Source of the DNA: Dryocosmus kuriphilus
Taxonomy: Eukaryota; Arthropoda; Insecta; Hymenoptera; Cynipidae
NCBI GenBank assembly: GCA_038277395.1
Contig: CM076190.1
Span: 183,584,001-183,648,000 of the forward strand
Direction of reading: 5' to 3'
DNA length: 64,000 bases
Shown here: in pieces, positions 43,098 to 55,661 of the stretch
Numbering within the stretch: the first letter of the stretch is position 1
Layout of the letters: every line of letters begins with the position of its first letter
The notes under the pieces: model-generated
Told to the model about the DNA's origin: nothing
The model's input: the letters and a program-made list of their open reading frames with translations, nothing else
Databases searched by the model: none
Made by a program: the position numbers and the translations under genes

Positions 43098-45440
43098 CAA
43101 AATCTCAAAATATTGCAGATATCAAGGATTTCAAAAGATTTCACAAAGATTTAAAATATTTCAAAATACTTGAAATAATTGAAAGACTACATAAAAATTT
43201 CAAAGATTTAAAAATATTTCAAAGTTTTAGTAAAATTTTTAAAATGTTTTACGAAGATTTCAAAGAGATTAAAAAAATTTCACAAAGGTTCAAAAATATT
43301 TCCAGTATTTCAAAGCACTTTAGAAAAACTTTACAAAAACTTTAAACAGATTTCGCAAAGACTTCAAAGATTTCACAAAGATTAAAGAATATTTCAAGTA
43401 TTTCAAAGCACTTTAGAAAGACCTTACAAAAATTTCAAACAGATTTCGCAAAGATTTCAAAAGATTTCACGAAGACTTCAAAATATTTCAAATATTTCAA
43501 AACACTTGAAAGAATTGAAAGACTTCATACAAATTTCAAAAATTTTAAAATATTTCAAGTTATAGAAAAATTTGAAAAATATTTCACGAAGGTTTCAATC
43601 AGATTAAAAAAATTTCATAAAGATTAAAACATATTTCAAGTTTTTCAAAACACTTTCGAAAGACCTCACAAAAACTTCAAACTGATTAACAAAATTTCAT
43701 AAAGATTTTAAACAGATTTCGAAAAGATTTCAAAATATATAAAAGATTTTTAAAAATTTCAAACAATTTCAAAATATTGCAAAAATATCAAGGATTTGAA
43801 AAGATTTCACAAAGATTTCAAAATATTTCAAATATTTCAAAAGACTACAAAGATTTCGAACAGATTAAAAAAATTTGAAGAAGATTAAAAAATATTTCCA
43901 GTATTTCAAAGCACTTTAGAAGAACTTTACAAAAACTTCAAACAGATTTCGCAAAGATTCCAAAGATTTCAAAAGATTAAAAAAATATTTCAAGTATTTC
44001 AAAGCACTTTAGAAAGACCTTACAAAAATTTCAAACAGATTTCGCAAAGATTTCACAAAGACCTCAAAATATTTCAAATATTTCAAAAAACTTGAAAGAA
44101 TTGAAAGATTTCATACAAATTTCAAACATTTAAAAATATTTCAAGTTTTAGAAAAATTGGAAAAATATTTCACGAAGGTTTCAATCAGATTAAACAAATT
44201 TCATAAAGATTAAAAAATATTTCAAGTATTTCAAAACACTTTAAAAAGACTTCACACAAATTTCTAACAGATTTTGCAAAGATTTCAAAGCTTTCACAAA
44301 GAATTCAAATTTTGGGAAATGTTTCAAAATACTTTAGAAGGACTTTACAAAAATTTCGAAGATTTTAAGATATTTCAAAGTTTTAGAAAAATTTGAAAAA
44401 TATTTCACAAAGATTTCAAACCGATTAAAAAAATTTCACAGAGATTAAAAATTATTTCAAGTATTTCAAAGCACTTTAGAAAGCCTTTACAGAAATTTTA
44501 AACGGATTTCGCAGAGATTTTACAAAGAATTCAAATATTTGAAAATATTCCAAAAGATTTTAGAAATACTTCACAAAAATTTGAAAGATTTTAGAACATT
44601 TCAAAGATTTTAAACTATTTAAAAATATTTCAAAAGATTTCAAAATATATCATACCATCAGAGGAATTAAAAAAAAAAAAAAAAAAAAATTCAGAAAATC
44701 TCTAAATATTGCAAAGATATCAAGGACTTCAAAAGATTTCACAAAGATTTCAAAATATTTCAAATATTTCAAAAGACTTGAGAGAATTTCAAGACTTCAC
44801 AAAAATTTCAAAATTTTTAAATATTTCAAAGTTTTAGAAAAATTTGTAAAATATTATACAAAGATTTCAAAAGATTTCACAAAGATTTCAAAATATTTCA
44901 AAATACTTGAAATAATTGAAAGACTACACAAAAATTTCAAAGATTTTAAAATATTTCAAAGTTCTAGTAAAATTTTAAAAATGTTTTACAAACATTTCAG
45001 AGATTAAAAAAATTTCACAAACATTAAAAAATATTTCAAGTATTTCAAAGCACTTTAGAAAAACTACAAAAACTTCAAACAGATTTCGCAAAGATTTCAA
45101 AGATTTCACAAAGATTAAAAAATATTTCAAGTATTTCAAAGCACTTTTGAAAGACTTTACATAAATTTCAAAAAGATTTCGCAGATTTCAAAAGATTTCA
45201 CAGACTTTAAAATATTTCAAATATTTCATAACACTTGAAAGAATTGAAAGGCTTCATACAAATTTCAAAGATTTAAAAATATTTCAAGTTTTAGAAAAAT
45301 TTTAAAAATATTTCACGAAGATTTGAATCAGATTAAAAAAATTTCATAAAGATTAAAAAATATCTCAAGTATTTCGAAACACTTTAGACTCCACAAAAAT
45401 TTCAAAGATTTCCAAAGATTTCACAAGGATTTTGTACAAA
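40890..45440. repeat. 4.5-kb array of TTTCAAAGA-type units with 10-bp spacing
   Basis: Variants of ATTTCAAAGA, ATTTCACAAAG and TATTTCAAAA follow each other with TTCA recurring almost every 10 bases over long stretches. Higher-order units are visible (see the 439-bp duplication). Two poly(A) runs interrupt it at about 43065-43094 and 44668-44688. Frames inside are artefacts of the repeat. Confidence 0.9.
42111..42989. repeat. Tandem duplication of a 439-440 bp higher-order unit
   Basis: GATTAAAAAAATTTCACAAA occurs at 42111, 42550 and 42990. The two intervals are almost identical, including the rare marker TTCAAATATTGGGGAATG. A more diverged relative of part of the unit recurs at about 44270-44640. 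Confidence 0.85.
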
Positions 45441-46935
45441 AAAATTTAGTCCTTATAGAACGTTCCAAAAAACGTCGTAAGTCAGCTCAGCTAAAGTTCT
45501 AAAAACGTTTTTTTAACACGTAATTGGTACATCGTATACTCACATATCTATGCAGACATTTTTGCCCACTAGTTTTTGATGCGTAATAAATTTTTATGGA
45601 CTGAATCTGTCTTTTCCAGCTTTTCCAGCACAAACTCGAACTGATCCAACCTCAAAATTGTATAACTTCAGAAACGAGATAACTCCGCAATTGACAAAAC
45701 GATTTAAATAAATCCAGAAGTTGAAATCACGATTGTAATTATGTACCGGCTATTCATCTGAATTTCTATAAGCTTATCAGTTTCTAAGCTTTGGCGAGAG
45801 TAGGTGAGACGTGAGTGGCCGAGTACATGGGTTTATGGATGAGATGTATATACGCCAAGGAATGAATCAGGATCTGCTGCCTTGCGGTACGTTATCTCGT
45901 GGCAAACAAAGAAACCATTTATTCCGGGTTTTCCACATGTGCGTGTCTCGCTTAGTCTTGTTTGGCTACGTTTATATCTCTTAAGGAGCGAAAGAGACAG
46001 ACAGGATCTGCTCCACCGGGCCTATTTTCCGTGTATTGATTTCGAAATATCGCATTTTCCAGTCATACAAAAATACCAGTTGACAAAAAATGAGTTACAA
46101 GTAGTGTCATACAGTGCTATGAGATTAATTAAAAAGTTTATTACAAAGTTTAAAAAAATGTTCTCATATTTGTATGTTTTCAATCCAGTCTTTTTTGTAA
46201 AAATTAATAACAATAAAGTATTTTTGGTTTGATATATAACTAAAAAAGTTGCAATTGAAATTCTCCCGCCTAAAAATACGCGAAAAAAATAAAGAAGAAA
46301 TATAGGGATTTTTCAGTTCTAACCTAAGCACATTTAAGGAGAATAGTGACAGTCGTAGAGGGAAATTCTGAGACATCTGGCAACTTTGTTTCAGCTTCCT
46401 GAGTGATCCAGAATATCCAGATCAATCTAGACGCAGGGACGGTCGAGAACAGTCGAGAACGCTGTGAGATCGGAAATAAAATTGAAGGACGAATAAAAGA
46501 AAATAGACATTTAGGAAAAGCAAAGGTGAGTCAAAAATTCTATGAGCATTCTTTGTTATATACAAAAACATTAGAATGTTTTCCTATCCAGAAAATTTCT
46601 TACTCGTGTCTAAAAAAATTATTTTCATCTTTAAAGACAGATTAAATGTCTCTGTACCATAAAGAAAAAATGAGGTGGCGAAATGCCGGCGTCATTTCAT
46701 TTCCGTTACGAAACTTGTGTAAGAAAATCCAAAAATCATTTAAAATTTTTTTAAAATGACTAAAGTGAAAATGTCTTGTTTCGAGAGAAGTAGGATATTT
46801 TTTCATTCTAATGCAAAATTAGAAGGTATTATGTAATATTTGACTTCCAGTTTTCACCAAATCATCACGATTTGATACCCCTTGAGGAGAAAACGTGGAA
46901 AAAAAAAACATACGAAAATTTAAAAAATTTATGGT
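45441..46935. other. Unique-looking sequence between arrays
   Basis: It has normal base composition compared with its flanks. The longest frame (45882-46232) has no signal peptide, domain or family likeness that I recognise. I cannot support a gene here. Confidence 0.35.
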
Positions 46936-46939
46936 GAAA

Positions 46940-49410
46940 TTATAAAATACTCATTATTTCGCGAAATTCTAGCAATTTTGCAAACTTTTGGATACTTCAA
47001 ATTTCCGTAAATTTCCAAAACTTTAAAAATTCAGCGCAAATTTATAAATTACCGAAAGTTTTGGGAAATATTTGAAATTTTCTGATACTTTGAATTTTCG
47101 TAAATTTACAAAAATTTAAGAATTCAGTGTAAATTTATAAATTACCGAAAGTTTTGGGAACTATTGAAAATCTTTGGAAATTTTGAGATGCTTTGAATTT
47201 CTGTAAATTTCCAAACATTTATAGTAATTAAATTTTTTTAAATATTGAAGGTTTTGGAAAATTTTGGAAATCACGGAAATTTTGAAAATGTTTTGATACT
47301 TTAAATGTGCGTAAATTTCCGAAAATTTTAGAAATTTATGATCAATTTTGGAAAATTATGAAAATTAATTTTGGTTACTTCAATACATTACCAAACATTT
47401 AAGAAAATTCATCGTAAACTTATAAATTACCGAAATTTTTGGGAAATATTCGAAATCTTTGGATATTTTTGGATACTTTGAATTTCTGTAAATTTCCAAA
47501 AATTTTAAAAATTAAAAATTCATGGTAAATTTATAAGTTACCGAAAATTTTGCGAAATATTGCAAATTTTTGGAAATTCTGTGATACTTTGAATTTTTAT
47601 AAATTTTGAAAATGTTTGGATACTTTAAACCTGCGTAAATTTCGGAAAATTTTAGAAATTTGATCAATTTATAAATTATACACAATTTCCATAATTTTTG
47701 AAAATTATGGAAATTAATTTTGGTTACTTCAATACATTACCAAACATTTAAAAAAATTCATCGTAAACTTATAAATTGCCGAAATTTTTGGGAAATATTC
47801 GAAATCTTTGGAAATTTTTGATACTTTGAATTTCAGTAAATTTCCCAAACTTGTACAAATTCATGGTAAGTTTATGAGTTACCGAAAATTTTACGAAATA
47901 TTGCAAATTTTTGGAAATTCTGTGATACTTTGAATTTCTGTAATTATCCAAAAATTTACAGCAATTTAAAATATTTTTAAAATACTGAAATTTTTGGGGA
48001 ATTTTTTGACTTTTTGGAAATTATGGAAATTTTTATAAATTTTGAGAATGTTTGGATACATTAAATCTGCGTAAATTTCGGAAAATTTTAGAAATTTATG
48101 ATCAATTTATAAATTATATATAATTTTCAAGATTTTTGAAAATTATCGAAATTAATTTTGGTTACTTCAATACATTACCAAACATTTAAGAAAATTCATC
48201 GTAAACTTATAAATTGACGAAATTTTTGGGAAATATTCGAAATCTTTGGATATTTTTGGATACTTTGAATTTCTGTAAATTTCCAAAAATTTTAAAAATT
48301 AAATCTTCATGGTAAATTTATAAGTTACCGAAAATTTTGCGAAATATTGAAAATTTTTGGAAATTCTGTGATACTTTGAATTTCTGTAATTATCCAAAAA
48401 TTTACAGAAATTTAAAATATTTTTAAAATACTGAAATTTTTGGGGAATTTTTTGACTTTTTGGAAATTATGGAAATTTTTATAAATTTTGAGAATGTTTG
48501 GATACATTAAATCTGCGTAAATTTAGGAAAATTTTAGAAATTTATGATCAATTTATAAATTGTATACAATTTTGGAGATTTTTGAAAATTATAAAAGTTA
48601 ATTTTGGTTATTACCAAAAATTTAAGAAAATTCATCGTAAACTTATAAATTGCCCAAATTTTTGGGAAATATTCGAAATCTTTGGAAATTTTTGGAAACT
48701 TTAACTTTCTGTAAATTTCCAAAAATTTTAGAAAATAAAAATTCATAGTAAATTTATAAATTACCGAAAATTTTGCGAAATATTGAAAATTTTTGGAAAT
48801 TCTGTGATACTTTGAATTTCTGTAATTATCCAAAAATTTGCAGCTATTTAAAATATTTTTAAAATACTGAAAATTTTGGGGAATTTTTTGACTTTTTGGA
48901 AATTATGGAAATTTTTATAAATTTTGAAAATGTTTGGATACTTTAAATCTGCGTAAATTTCGGAAAATCTTAGAAATTTATGATCAATTTATAAATTACA
49001 TATATACAATTTTGGAGATTTTTGAAAATTATGAAAATTAATTTTGGTTACTTCAATACATTATGAAACATTTAAGAAAATTCATCGCAAACTTATAAAT
49101 TGCCGAAATTTTTGGGAAATATTCCAAATCTTTTGAAATTTTTGGAAACTTTGAATTTCTGTAAATTTCCAAAAATTTTAAAAATTAAAAATTCATGGTA
49201 AATTTATAAATTACCGAAAATTTTGCGAAATACTGAAAATTTTTGGAAATTTTGTGATACTTTCAATTTCTGTAATTATCCAAAAAACATCAATTTAAAA
49301 TATTTTTAAAATACTGAAGATTTTGGGAAAAATTTTGGACATGTATGAATACTTTAAATCTTCGTAAATGTACAAAAATTTCCTAAAATTTTAGAGGCTT
49401 AGTATAAATT
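46940..49410. repeat. AT-rich array, TTTGAATTTCTGTAAATTTCC type, ~440-bp units
   Basis: The landmark TTTGGTTACTTCAATACATT (or its variant) begins at 47371, 47720, 48157, 48603 and 49043, giving steps of 349, 437, 446 and 440 bases. Each unit contains GTAAACTTATAAATTG, TTTGGGAAATATTCGAAATC and TTCTGTGATACTTTGAATTT. It is a different sequence from the 40.9-45.4 kb array but similarly built of short A/T tracts. Confidence 0.88.
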
Positions 49411-49856
49411 TATATAAATTATTAATAGTGACGTCAGCTTTATGCACTTGAGAATGCTTATGCGATAATATTTAGGTCTTATATGCGATGGTTATGCGGT
49501 AAAAATACTAAAATTATGATGCATTATGCGCATTAAAATACAGTTTTAAGCATTGGTATAAACTGTAAACTGACTCGCGGTCATTTTTGCACATTTTTGA
49601 AGAATCTATTCACATTTGGTTTATTTAACAATAAAAATGTGGTCTTTTAACAATTTTTTTAAGGTACCATCTTGTAAAAAGTTATCCAATTGATAAAAAA
49701 ATACGCAACTTGCTGCAGAAACTGATAAAAGATGACTTTAAACACAATCGGATATATAAAAAAAATTTAAATTATCATACACAAATTAGTCAACAAAAGT
49801 TAGTTTTCTTTCAGTATAAACGAAGTTTAAGTACTTCATATGTGTATTGTTTGTTA
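49411..49856. other. AT-rich spacer
   Basis: It includes ATGCTTATGCGATAAT, TTATATGCGATGGTTATGCG and GATGCATTATGCGC, a loose cluster of ATGCG-containing words. No gene is visible. Confidence 0.35.
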
Positions 49857-51073
49857 AAAAAATCTGCCCCCTTTGCAGGCACATTCTCGTCGCGCGCTTC
49901 GCGCGAATTATGAGCGCGCCTAAGGCGCGCGTTTGTGTTGGTACTCGCGCTTCGCGCTCGATAGATTATTCACCTCGCGCTACGCGCTCGGTGTTTATGG
50001 ATCGTATAAACCTTTAAATTAAAAACTACAAAAGAAATTATTTTACTTAAGGCTCTATCGCCCTTAAGGAACACATTCTCATCATGACACTCGCGCTTCG
50101 CGCTCGATAATTACATTTTTTTTAAACACATTGTAGATTGGTAAAGTTTTTTTTGTGATTTTCCAAATTTTCACAATACAGGATTTCGATTCCTAAAAGT
50201 AAAACGATGAGTCTTATATATAAATTTTTTAGCTCTTTCCAAGGTGAACAATTCTGCTTGTTGATATTTTCTCATATCTTGCATAGTTTTGCTGAAAAGT
50301 CGTTTTCTTTATATTTCATAACATATTTCAGGAATAACTCAAAAACTACGCGTCTGCTGAAAAAGCTGATAGAGAGCAAATTTGTAGATTTTTTCGAGGC
50401 GAACAACTTTGTTTAGTATCATTCTTCCGTATCTTGCATAGTTTGGCGGGAAATTTGAAATTTTTAATTTTTAATAACGTGTTATTGATTAAAACAAAAA
50501 CCGTGCATTTTATCAAATAATGGTTAAAACAAAATTTGTAGATCTTTTTAAATTGAACAACTTTGTTTTTTAATGTTTTTTTATATCTTGAATATTTTGG
50601 CAGGAAACCATAGTTTTTACATTTTAATAGCGTTTTCTTGATTAAAACAAAAACCATTCATTTCATCAAAAAACAGTTAAGACAAAATTTGTATATTTTT
50701 TTGAGATGAACAATTTTACTTTCTTACATTTTTTTTTTATCTCCCATAGTTTAGCCGGAAAATGGATTTTTCGATTTTGTGAAAACCGTTCTTGATGGAT
50801 AAAACCATAACCGTTGGTCAAAAGTGGCTGGTTAACGAACTCGTCCTTACTTTTTACCCCTTAAAGAAGTGTACCAAAGCGCATTCCAATCCGATTAGTC
50901 CTTCGAAAGTTATCGCGGTCACAGACGACGACGACGACAACGACGACAACAGACAGACAGACACCGTCGTAAAAACAGTTTTTCTGATTCAGGGGTCTCA
51001 AAACGTGGAAATTTGATGAAAATTGGGAGGGTCAAATTTTACACAAATCTAATACCTTCTCTGATGAGAATGT
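49857..51073 (-). mobile_element. Helitron2-like unit, left half of a 2.5-kb palindrome
   Basis: The 3' end has AATCTGCCCC, a degraded hairpin and ACATTCTCGTC at 49881-49891. GC palindromes follow (GCGCGCTTCGCGCG, CTCGCGCTTCGCGCTCG). Modules are marked by GAACAA at 50246, 50401, 50555 and 50708, with steps of 155, 154 and 153 bases. The antisense frame is at 50792-51016, and the 5' end GATGAGAATGT at 51063-51073. Confidence 0.85.
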
Positions 51074-51109
51074 AAAAAATTTGATAAACAAATCCAAAAT
51101 TTTATTATT

Positions 51110-52333
51110 ACATTCTCATCAGAGAAGGTATTAGATTTATGTAAAATTTGACATTCGCGGATTTCATGAGATCTCCACGTTTTGAAACCTTCTGAATCCG
51201 AAAAGACGGTTTTTACGATGGTGCGGTGTCTGTCTGTTGTCGTTGTCGTTGTTGTCGTCGTCGTTGGAGCCTGTTCCCACGATAACTTTCGAAGGACTAA
51301 TCGGATTGTAGTGCGCTTTGGTACACTTCTTTAAGGGGTAAAAAAAAAGGACAAGTTCGTTAACCAGCGATCTTTGACCAACGGTTATGGTTTTATCCAT
51401 CAAAAATGGTTTTCACAAAATCAAAAAATCCATTTTCCGGCTAAACTATGAGAGATACAAAAAAAAAATCTAGGGAAGTAAAATTGTTCATCTCGAAAAA
51501 ATCTACAAATTTTGTCTTGACCGTTTTTTGATAAAATGAACGGGTTTTGTTTTAATCAAGAAAACTCTGTTAAAATTTAAAAAACTGTGGTTTCCCGCCA
51601 AAATATTCCAGATTCAAAAAAATGGTAAAGAACAAAGTTGTTCAGTTCAAAAAGATCTACAAATTTTGTTTTAACCATTTTTGATCAAATGCACGTTTTT
51701 TTTAAATCGATAAAACGTTATTAAAGATAAAAAATTTGAAATTTCCCGCCAAACTGTGCAAGATACGAAAAAAGTGACAATTAGCAAAGTTGTTCACCTC
51801 AAAAAGATTTGCAAACTTGCTCTAGAATTTTTTTGAACAGGCGCATAGTTTTTGAGTTATTCGTGAAATATGTTATGAAATATAAAGAAAACCATTTTTC
51901 AGCAAAACTATGCAAGTTATGAGAAAATATTAAGAAGCAGAATTGTTCACCTTGGAAAGAGCTACAAAATTTATTTATAAGACTCATCGTTTTATTTTTA
52001 AGAATCGAGCTCCTGTACTGTGAAAATTTGGAAAATCACAAAAAAAACTTTACCAATCTACAATGTGTTTTAAAAAAATGTAATTATCGAGCGCGAAGCG
52101 CGAGTGTCATGATGAGAATGTGTTCCTTAAGGGCGATAGAGCCTTAAGTAAAATAATTTCTTTTGTAGTTTTTAATTTAAAGGTTTATACGATCCATAAA
52201 CACCGAGCGCGTAGCGCGAGGTGAATAATCTATCGAGCGCGAAGCGCGAGTGCCAACAGACGTGCGCCAGAGGCGCTCATACTTCGCGCCAAGCGCGCGA
52301 TGAGAATGTGCCCGCGAAGTGGGCAGATTTTTT
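51110..52333 (+). mobile_element. Helitron2-like unit, right half of a 2.5-kb palindrome
   Basis: It starts ACATTCTCATC at 51110-51120. It mirrors 49857-51073 throughout, including identical stretches such as GATAGATTATTCACCTCGCG. It ends GATGAGAATGT (52299-52309), hairpin GCCCGCGAAGTGGGC (52310-52324), then AGATTTTTTT. Only 36 bases separate the two 5' ends. Confidence 0.85.
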
Positions 52334-52904
52334 TTAAATACATTGTTTTCGTGCTTTTTAAAGAATCGACGATTAAAATCTTGTATCATTTTTTGTGCGA
52401 TGTTTTAATGTATTACAATAATATTCAATTATTTAAACAAAAGTAGTAAATAAATGCGTAATACGGTCAGTGTTCATTACGCGGAATTCGCTTTAACTGT
52501 GATAATTTTCTGTTTGATAACACTGGTATGCAAATTTAGACTTTCTCTGCAAATGGGAAGAGACATGGTGTTTTCGAAGGATTTTTTTGCGCTGAAATCG
52601 AATCCGGGGTCAAAATTTCTCCATCACGTCAAGTTTTTGAGAAGAAGAGGGTCGCAACCCGCAAAATAGCGTTTTTCCAATCTTTTAAAAGTCGTAGAAG
52701 GGAAACCTGACACGCTAGAGACTTCTAATATGGCTCAAATTAAAGGTTTAACTTTCTACTTTGAACCAGCTTAGCTAGAACATTAGGATCATCGCGATAT
52801 GAACGACCACTCATACACGGGATTCATCTGGACTAAATTTGGAATCGACTTTGGTAGCCCTGGATATCATTTCTTAGGTGAGTTCCTGTAGCTTTTTATT
52901 TTAA
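52334..52904. other. Non-coding, no recognised gene
   Basis: The small frame at 52454-52669 begins with a hydrophobic stretch (FALTVIIFCLITLVC), but nothing else supports a gene. Confidence 0.3.
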
Positions 52905-52967
52905 AGGCCTGGTGCAACAACCGATGTCGAGACCTGGTGCAACTGCCGAGATCTATAACCCGGTAAT

Positions 52968-53420
52968 CCTCGAGGAAAATGAGCTTTAGACACCTAATGC
53001 ACTCGGGAAATTCATCAGGATGGCGAAATCTTCGAAAAATAGCTTGACCATCTCAAGATTTTGTTTATAGTTCAGATTCCTCACAGAAGACGAACTTTAA
53101 ATACCTAGTGCTCTCGTTCGATTGCTCAGGACTGCGAGACCTTCGAAAAATGATTCGGGCATCCCAAAATTCGGTCTAAAACTCAAATTCCTCGAGGAAG
53201 ATGAGCTTTAGACACCTAGTGCACTTGCGCGATTCCTCAGGACAGAGAAACCTTTTCTAATTAAATCTGGCTTTGCGAATTTTGGTTCTGAATCTCCATT
53301 CTCTCGAGGAAGAGGGGTTTTAAATACCTAGTGCATTCGGATGATTTTTTAGGACGGCGATACCCTCGGAAAATGATTCAGGCATATCTAAAGATTCGTT
53401 CTTAAACTCAATTTTCCACG
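52968..53420. repeat. Diverged tandem repeat, ~111-bp period, four copies
   Basis: CCTCGAGGAAAATGAGCTTT at 52968 recurs, with changes, at 53079, 53190, 53302 and (start only) 53416. The steps are 111, 111, 112 and 114 bases. Each copy also contains a version of ACCTAGTGCA and TTCGAAAAATGATT. Confidence 0.85.
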
Positions 53421-53423
53421 AGG

Positions 53424-53757
53424 GTATTATATTACTTTATAATCAAACAAGAACTATTTATTATTTTAACAATTTTTTTAATAAAAATATCTCAATTTGT
53501 TGATTTATCAACACTTATAAACAATGCTTTTAAAAACTGTTTGACACTAGAATTTCTTAACAAGCAGATTAATTATAAATTATGGGTGAACTATAATGTT
53601 ATTAAAATACAGTTTCATTTGTGGAAAGAGGACTGAAATGAGAACGTTTTTAAACACTGTCTATAAGTGCTGATAAATGCGTAAGTCAATCTGTTATTAG
53701 AAAAAAAATTGTTAAAATAATGAACAGTTCTTGCCGGGTAATAAAGTATCATAATAT
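53424..53757. mobile_element. MITE-like element with ~120-bp inverted repeats
   Basis: TATTATATTACTTTATAATC on the left matches the reverse strand of the right end (ATATTATGATACTTTATTAC). Both arms continue with CAAGAACT..TTATTATTTTAACAA and ..TCAACACTTATA. The middle has no coding capacity. It lies directly against the 111-bp repeat. Confidence 0.7.
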
Positions 53758-53949
53758 AAGGACATCGTGAACCATTTTTAGTCAATTTCATCAGAACTAA
53801 TAAATTTGTTCGTGCAAGGTCGACCATTTTCCCCGCCAAGCTCCCGAAATAGGCGATTTACATATGCAACGTGAATGCGAAAACCGCATTATGCGGCAAC
53901 TGGCCCCGGATTATGTGATATGCGGCTTCATCATTGAGTGGAATGGCCC

Positions 53950-54850
53950 CAAAACATGATAAAATTTGAAAACTATGGAAATTTTTGGGTACTTCAATAC
54001 ATTATCAAAAATTTACAAAAATTAAAAAGGTTTATGGTAAATTGATAAAATACTGAAAAAATCACGAAATTCTAGTAGTTTTGTAAATTTTTGAGAATTT
54101 TTTAATTTTAATTTTCGTAAATTTTCAAAAACTTTTAAAAATTAATGGTAAATTTATAAATTACCGGAAGTTTTGGGATATATTGAAAATTTTCGGACAC
54201 TGAATTTCTGTATGTTTCCAAGAATTTACAACAATTTAAAAAATGTTATGGTCCCGGAAATTTTGAAAATTTTTGGACATTTTGAAAATTATGAAAATGT
54301 TCAGAAATTTTGAAAATCTTTTAGATTTTTGGAAACTTGGAAAATTTTCCATCCTTTAAATTTCCGTAAATGTTCAAAAATGTTCGAAAATTCTTAAAAT
54401 CTGTTGTAACTTTTTAAATTACCGATAATTAATATAATTTTGGAATTTCTTGTTGAATACTTTAAATTTTCATAGATTTTCATAAATTTACGAAAATTTT
54501 TCAGTTTTATGGTGACTGTTTGAAATACTGAAAATTTCGAGGAATTTTGAAAAGTTTTGAAATTTTTGAAATGTTGGGAATCTTGGTAATTATGACAATT
54601 TTTGGAAAATTTTGAATTCTTTAAGTTTCCGTTATTAATGGCCGTAAATTTCCAAAAATTTCCGATAATTTTAGAAAATTTTAAATTTCCGGTAATTTTC
54701 GAAATCTTTGGGTACTTTAGATTTCCACACATTTCAAGATATTTAAGAAAAATTTTTAATTGTATGTTAAATGTATAAAATACCGAAAATTTCGAGAAAT
54801 TTTGGAAAGTTTTGAAATTTTTGAAATGTTTGCAATTTTGAATTTTAAGG
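53950..54850. repeat. AT-rich array related to 46.9-49.4 kb
   Basis: It has the same vocabulary as the 46.9 kb array (GGTAAATTTATAAATTACCG, TTTGGGATATATTGAAAATT), but more diverged and without a clear long unit. Confidence 0.75.
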
Positions 54851-54859
54851 AATTTCACA

Positions 54860-55560
54860 AGATTCAAAGGGTTATTGAATCTCCAAGCATTTTAAAAATA
54901 ATTGTCATAGATTTCAAATGATTTCTAGTTATTTCAATAATAAATTTTTACGATTTCCAAATATTCCAAGGCATTTCAACGAATTTCAATGATTTCAAGA
55001 GATATTACGGAACTTAAAAAATTTCAAAGGATTTTTGTAGTATTTCCTGAGATTTAAACGATTTTTAAGGTATTTCAAGGATTTTCAAAGCATATAAAGG
55101 ATTTTATTGAATCTCCAAGGATTTCAAAGATTTCTGAGGATTTGAACGCTTTCTGGTGAGCATTTTAATGAGTAAGTTTCATTTTATTTATATTCAAGGA
55201 ATTCCAAATGATTTCTACTTTTAGTGGATTTTTTCAATTTCCAAAAATTTTAAAAGAATTTTATCGGATCTCAACGAATTCCTAAAAATGTTTAGGGAAT
55301 AAGTTTAATTGAATTTCAACAGATGTTAAGGAATTAAAAAATTTTTGGAGATATATTAAAAGATTTTAAATTATTTTAAAAGAATTTCAATAAATTAAAA
55401 AAAAATGTCAAGGGATTTCAGAAAATTTTATAGTAAATATTTCGAAAGACTTGAAGGGATTTCTAAGGATTTCAAGAGATATAAGGGTATTAAAACAATT
55501 TCAAGATTTTAAGTTATTTTAGAATATTTCAAAGAGCATTTGCTGAACATAAATTCTTGG
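54860..55560. repeat. AT-rich array, TTTCAAGGATTT type
   Basis: ATTTCAAGGATTT, GATTTCAAGAGAT and related words recur with about 10-base spacing. The words resemble the 8.5-10.2 kb array read on the opposite strand (AAATCCTTGAAAT). Confidence 0.7.
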
Positions 55561-55661
55561 ACATTTAAGAACTTTTAAGTATCACATGTCTTTCAATCTG
55601 TATTTATCTTCAGTTTATATTTAATTGTTGAACCAATAAAATATGTTTCAGATATTTCAAA

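Noticed and set aside
45882..46232. 116-residue open frame as a gene
   Set aside because: No domain, start context or homolog-like pattern, and composition is like random AT-rich DNA.
54394..54867. 157-residue frame in the AT array
   Set aside because: It is a translation of the TTTNAAATT repeat (NFKTFQNFSKF-like), not a gene.
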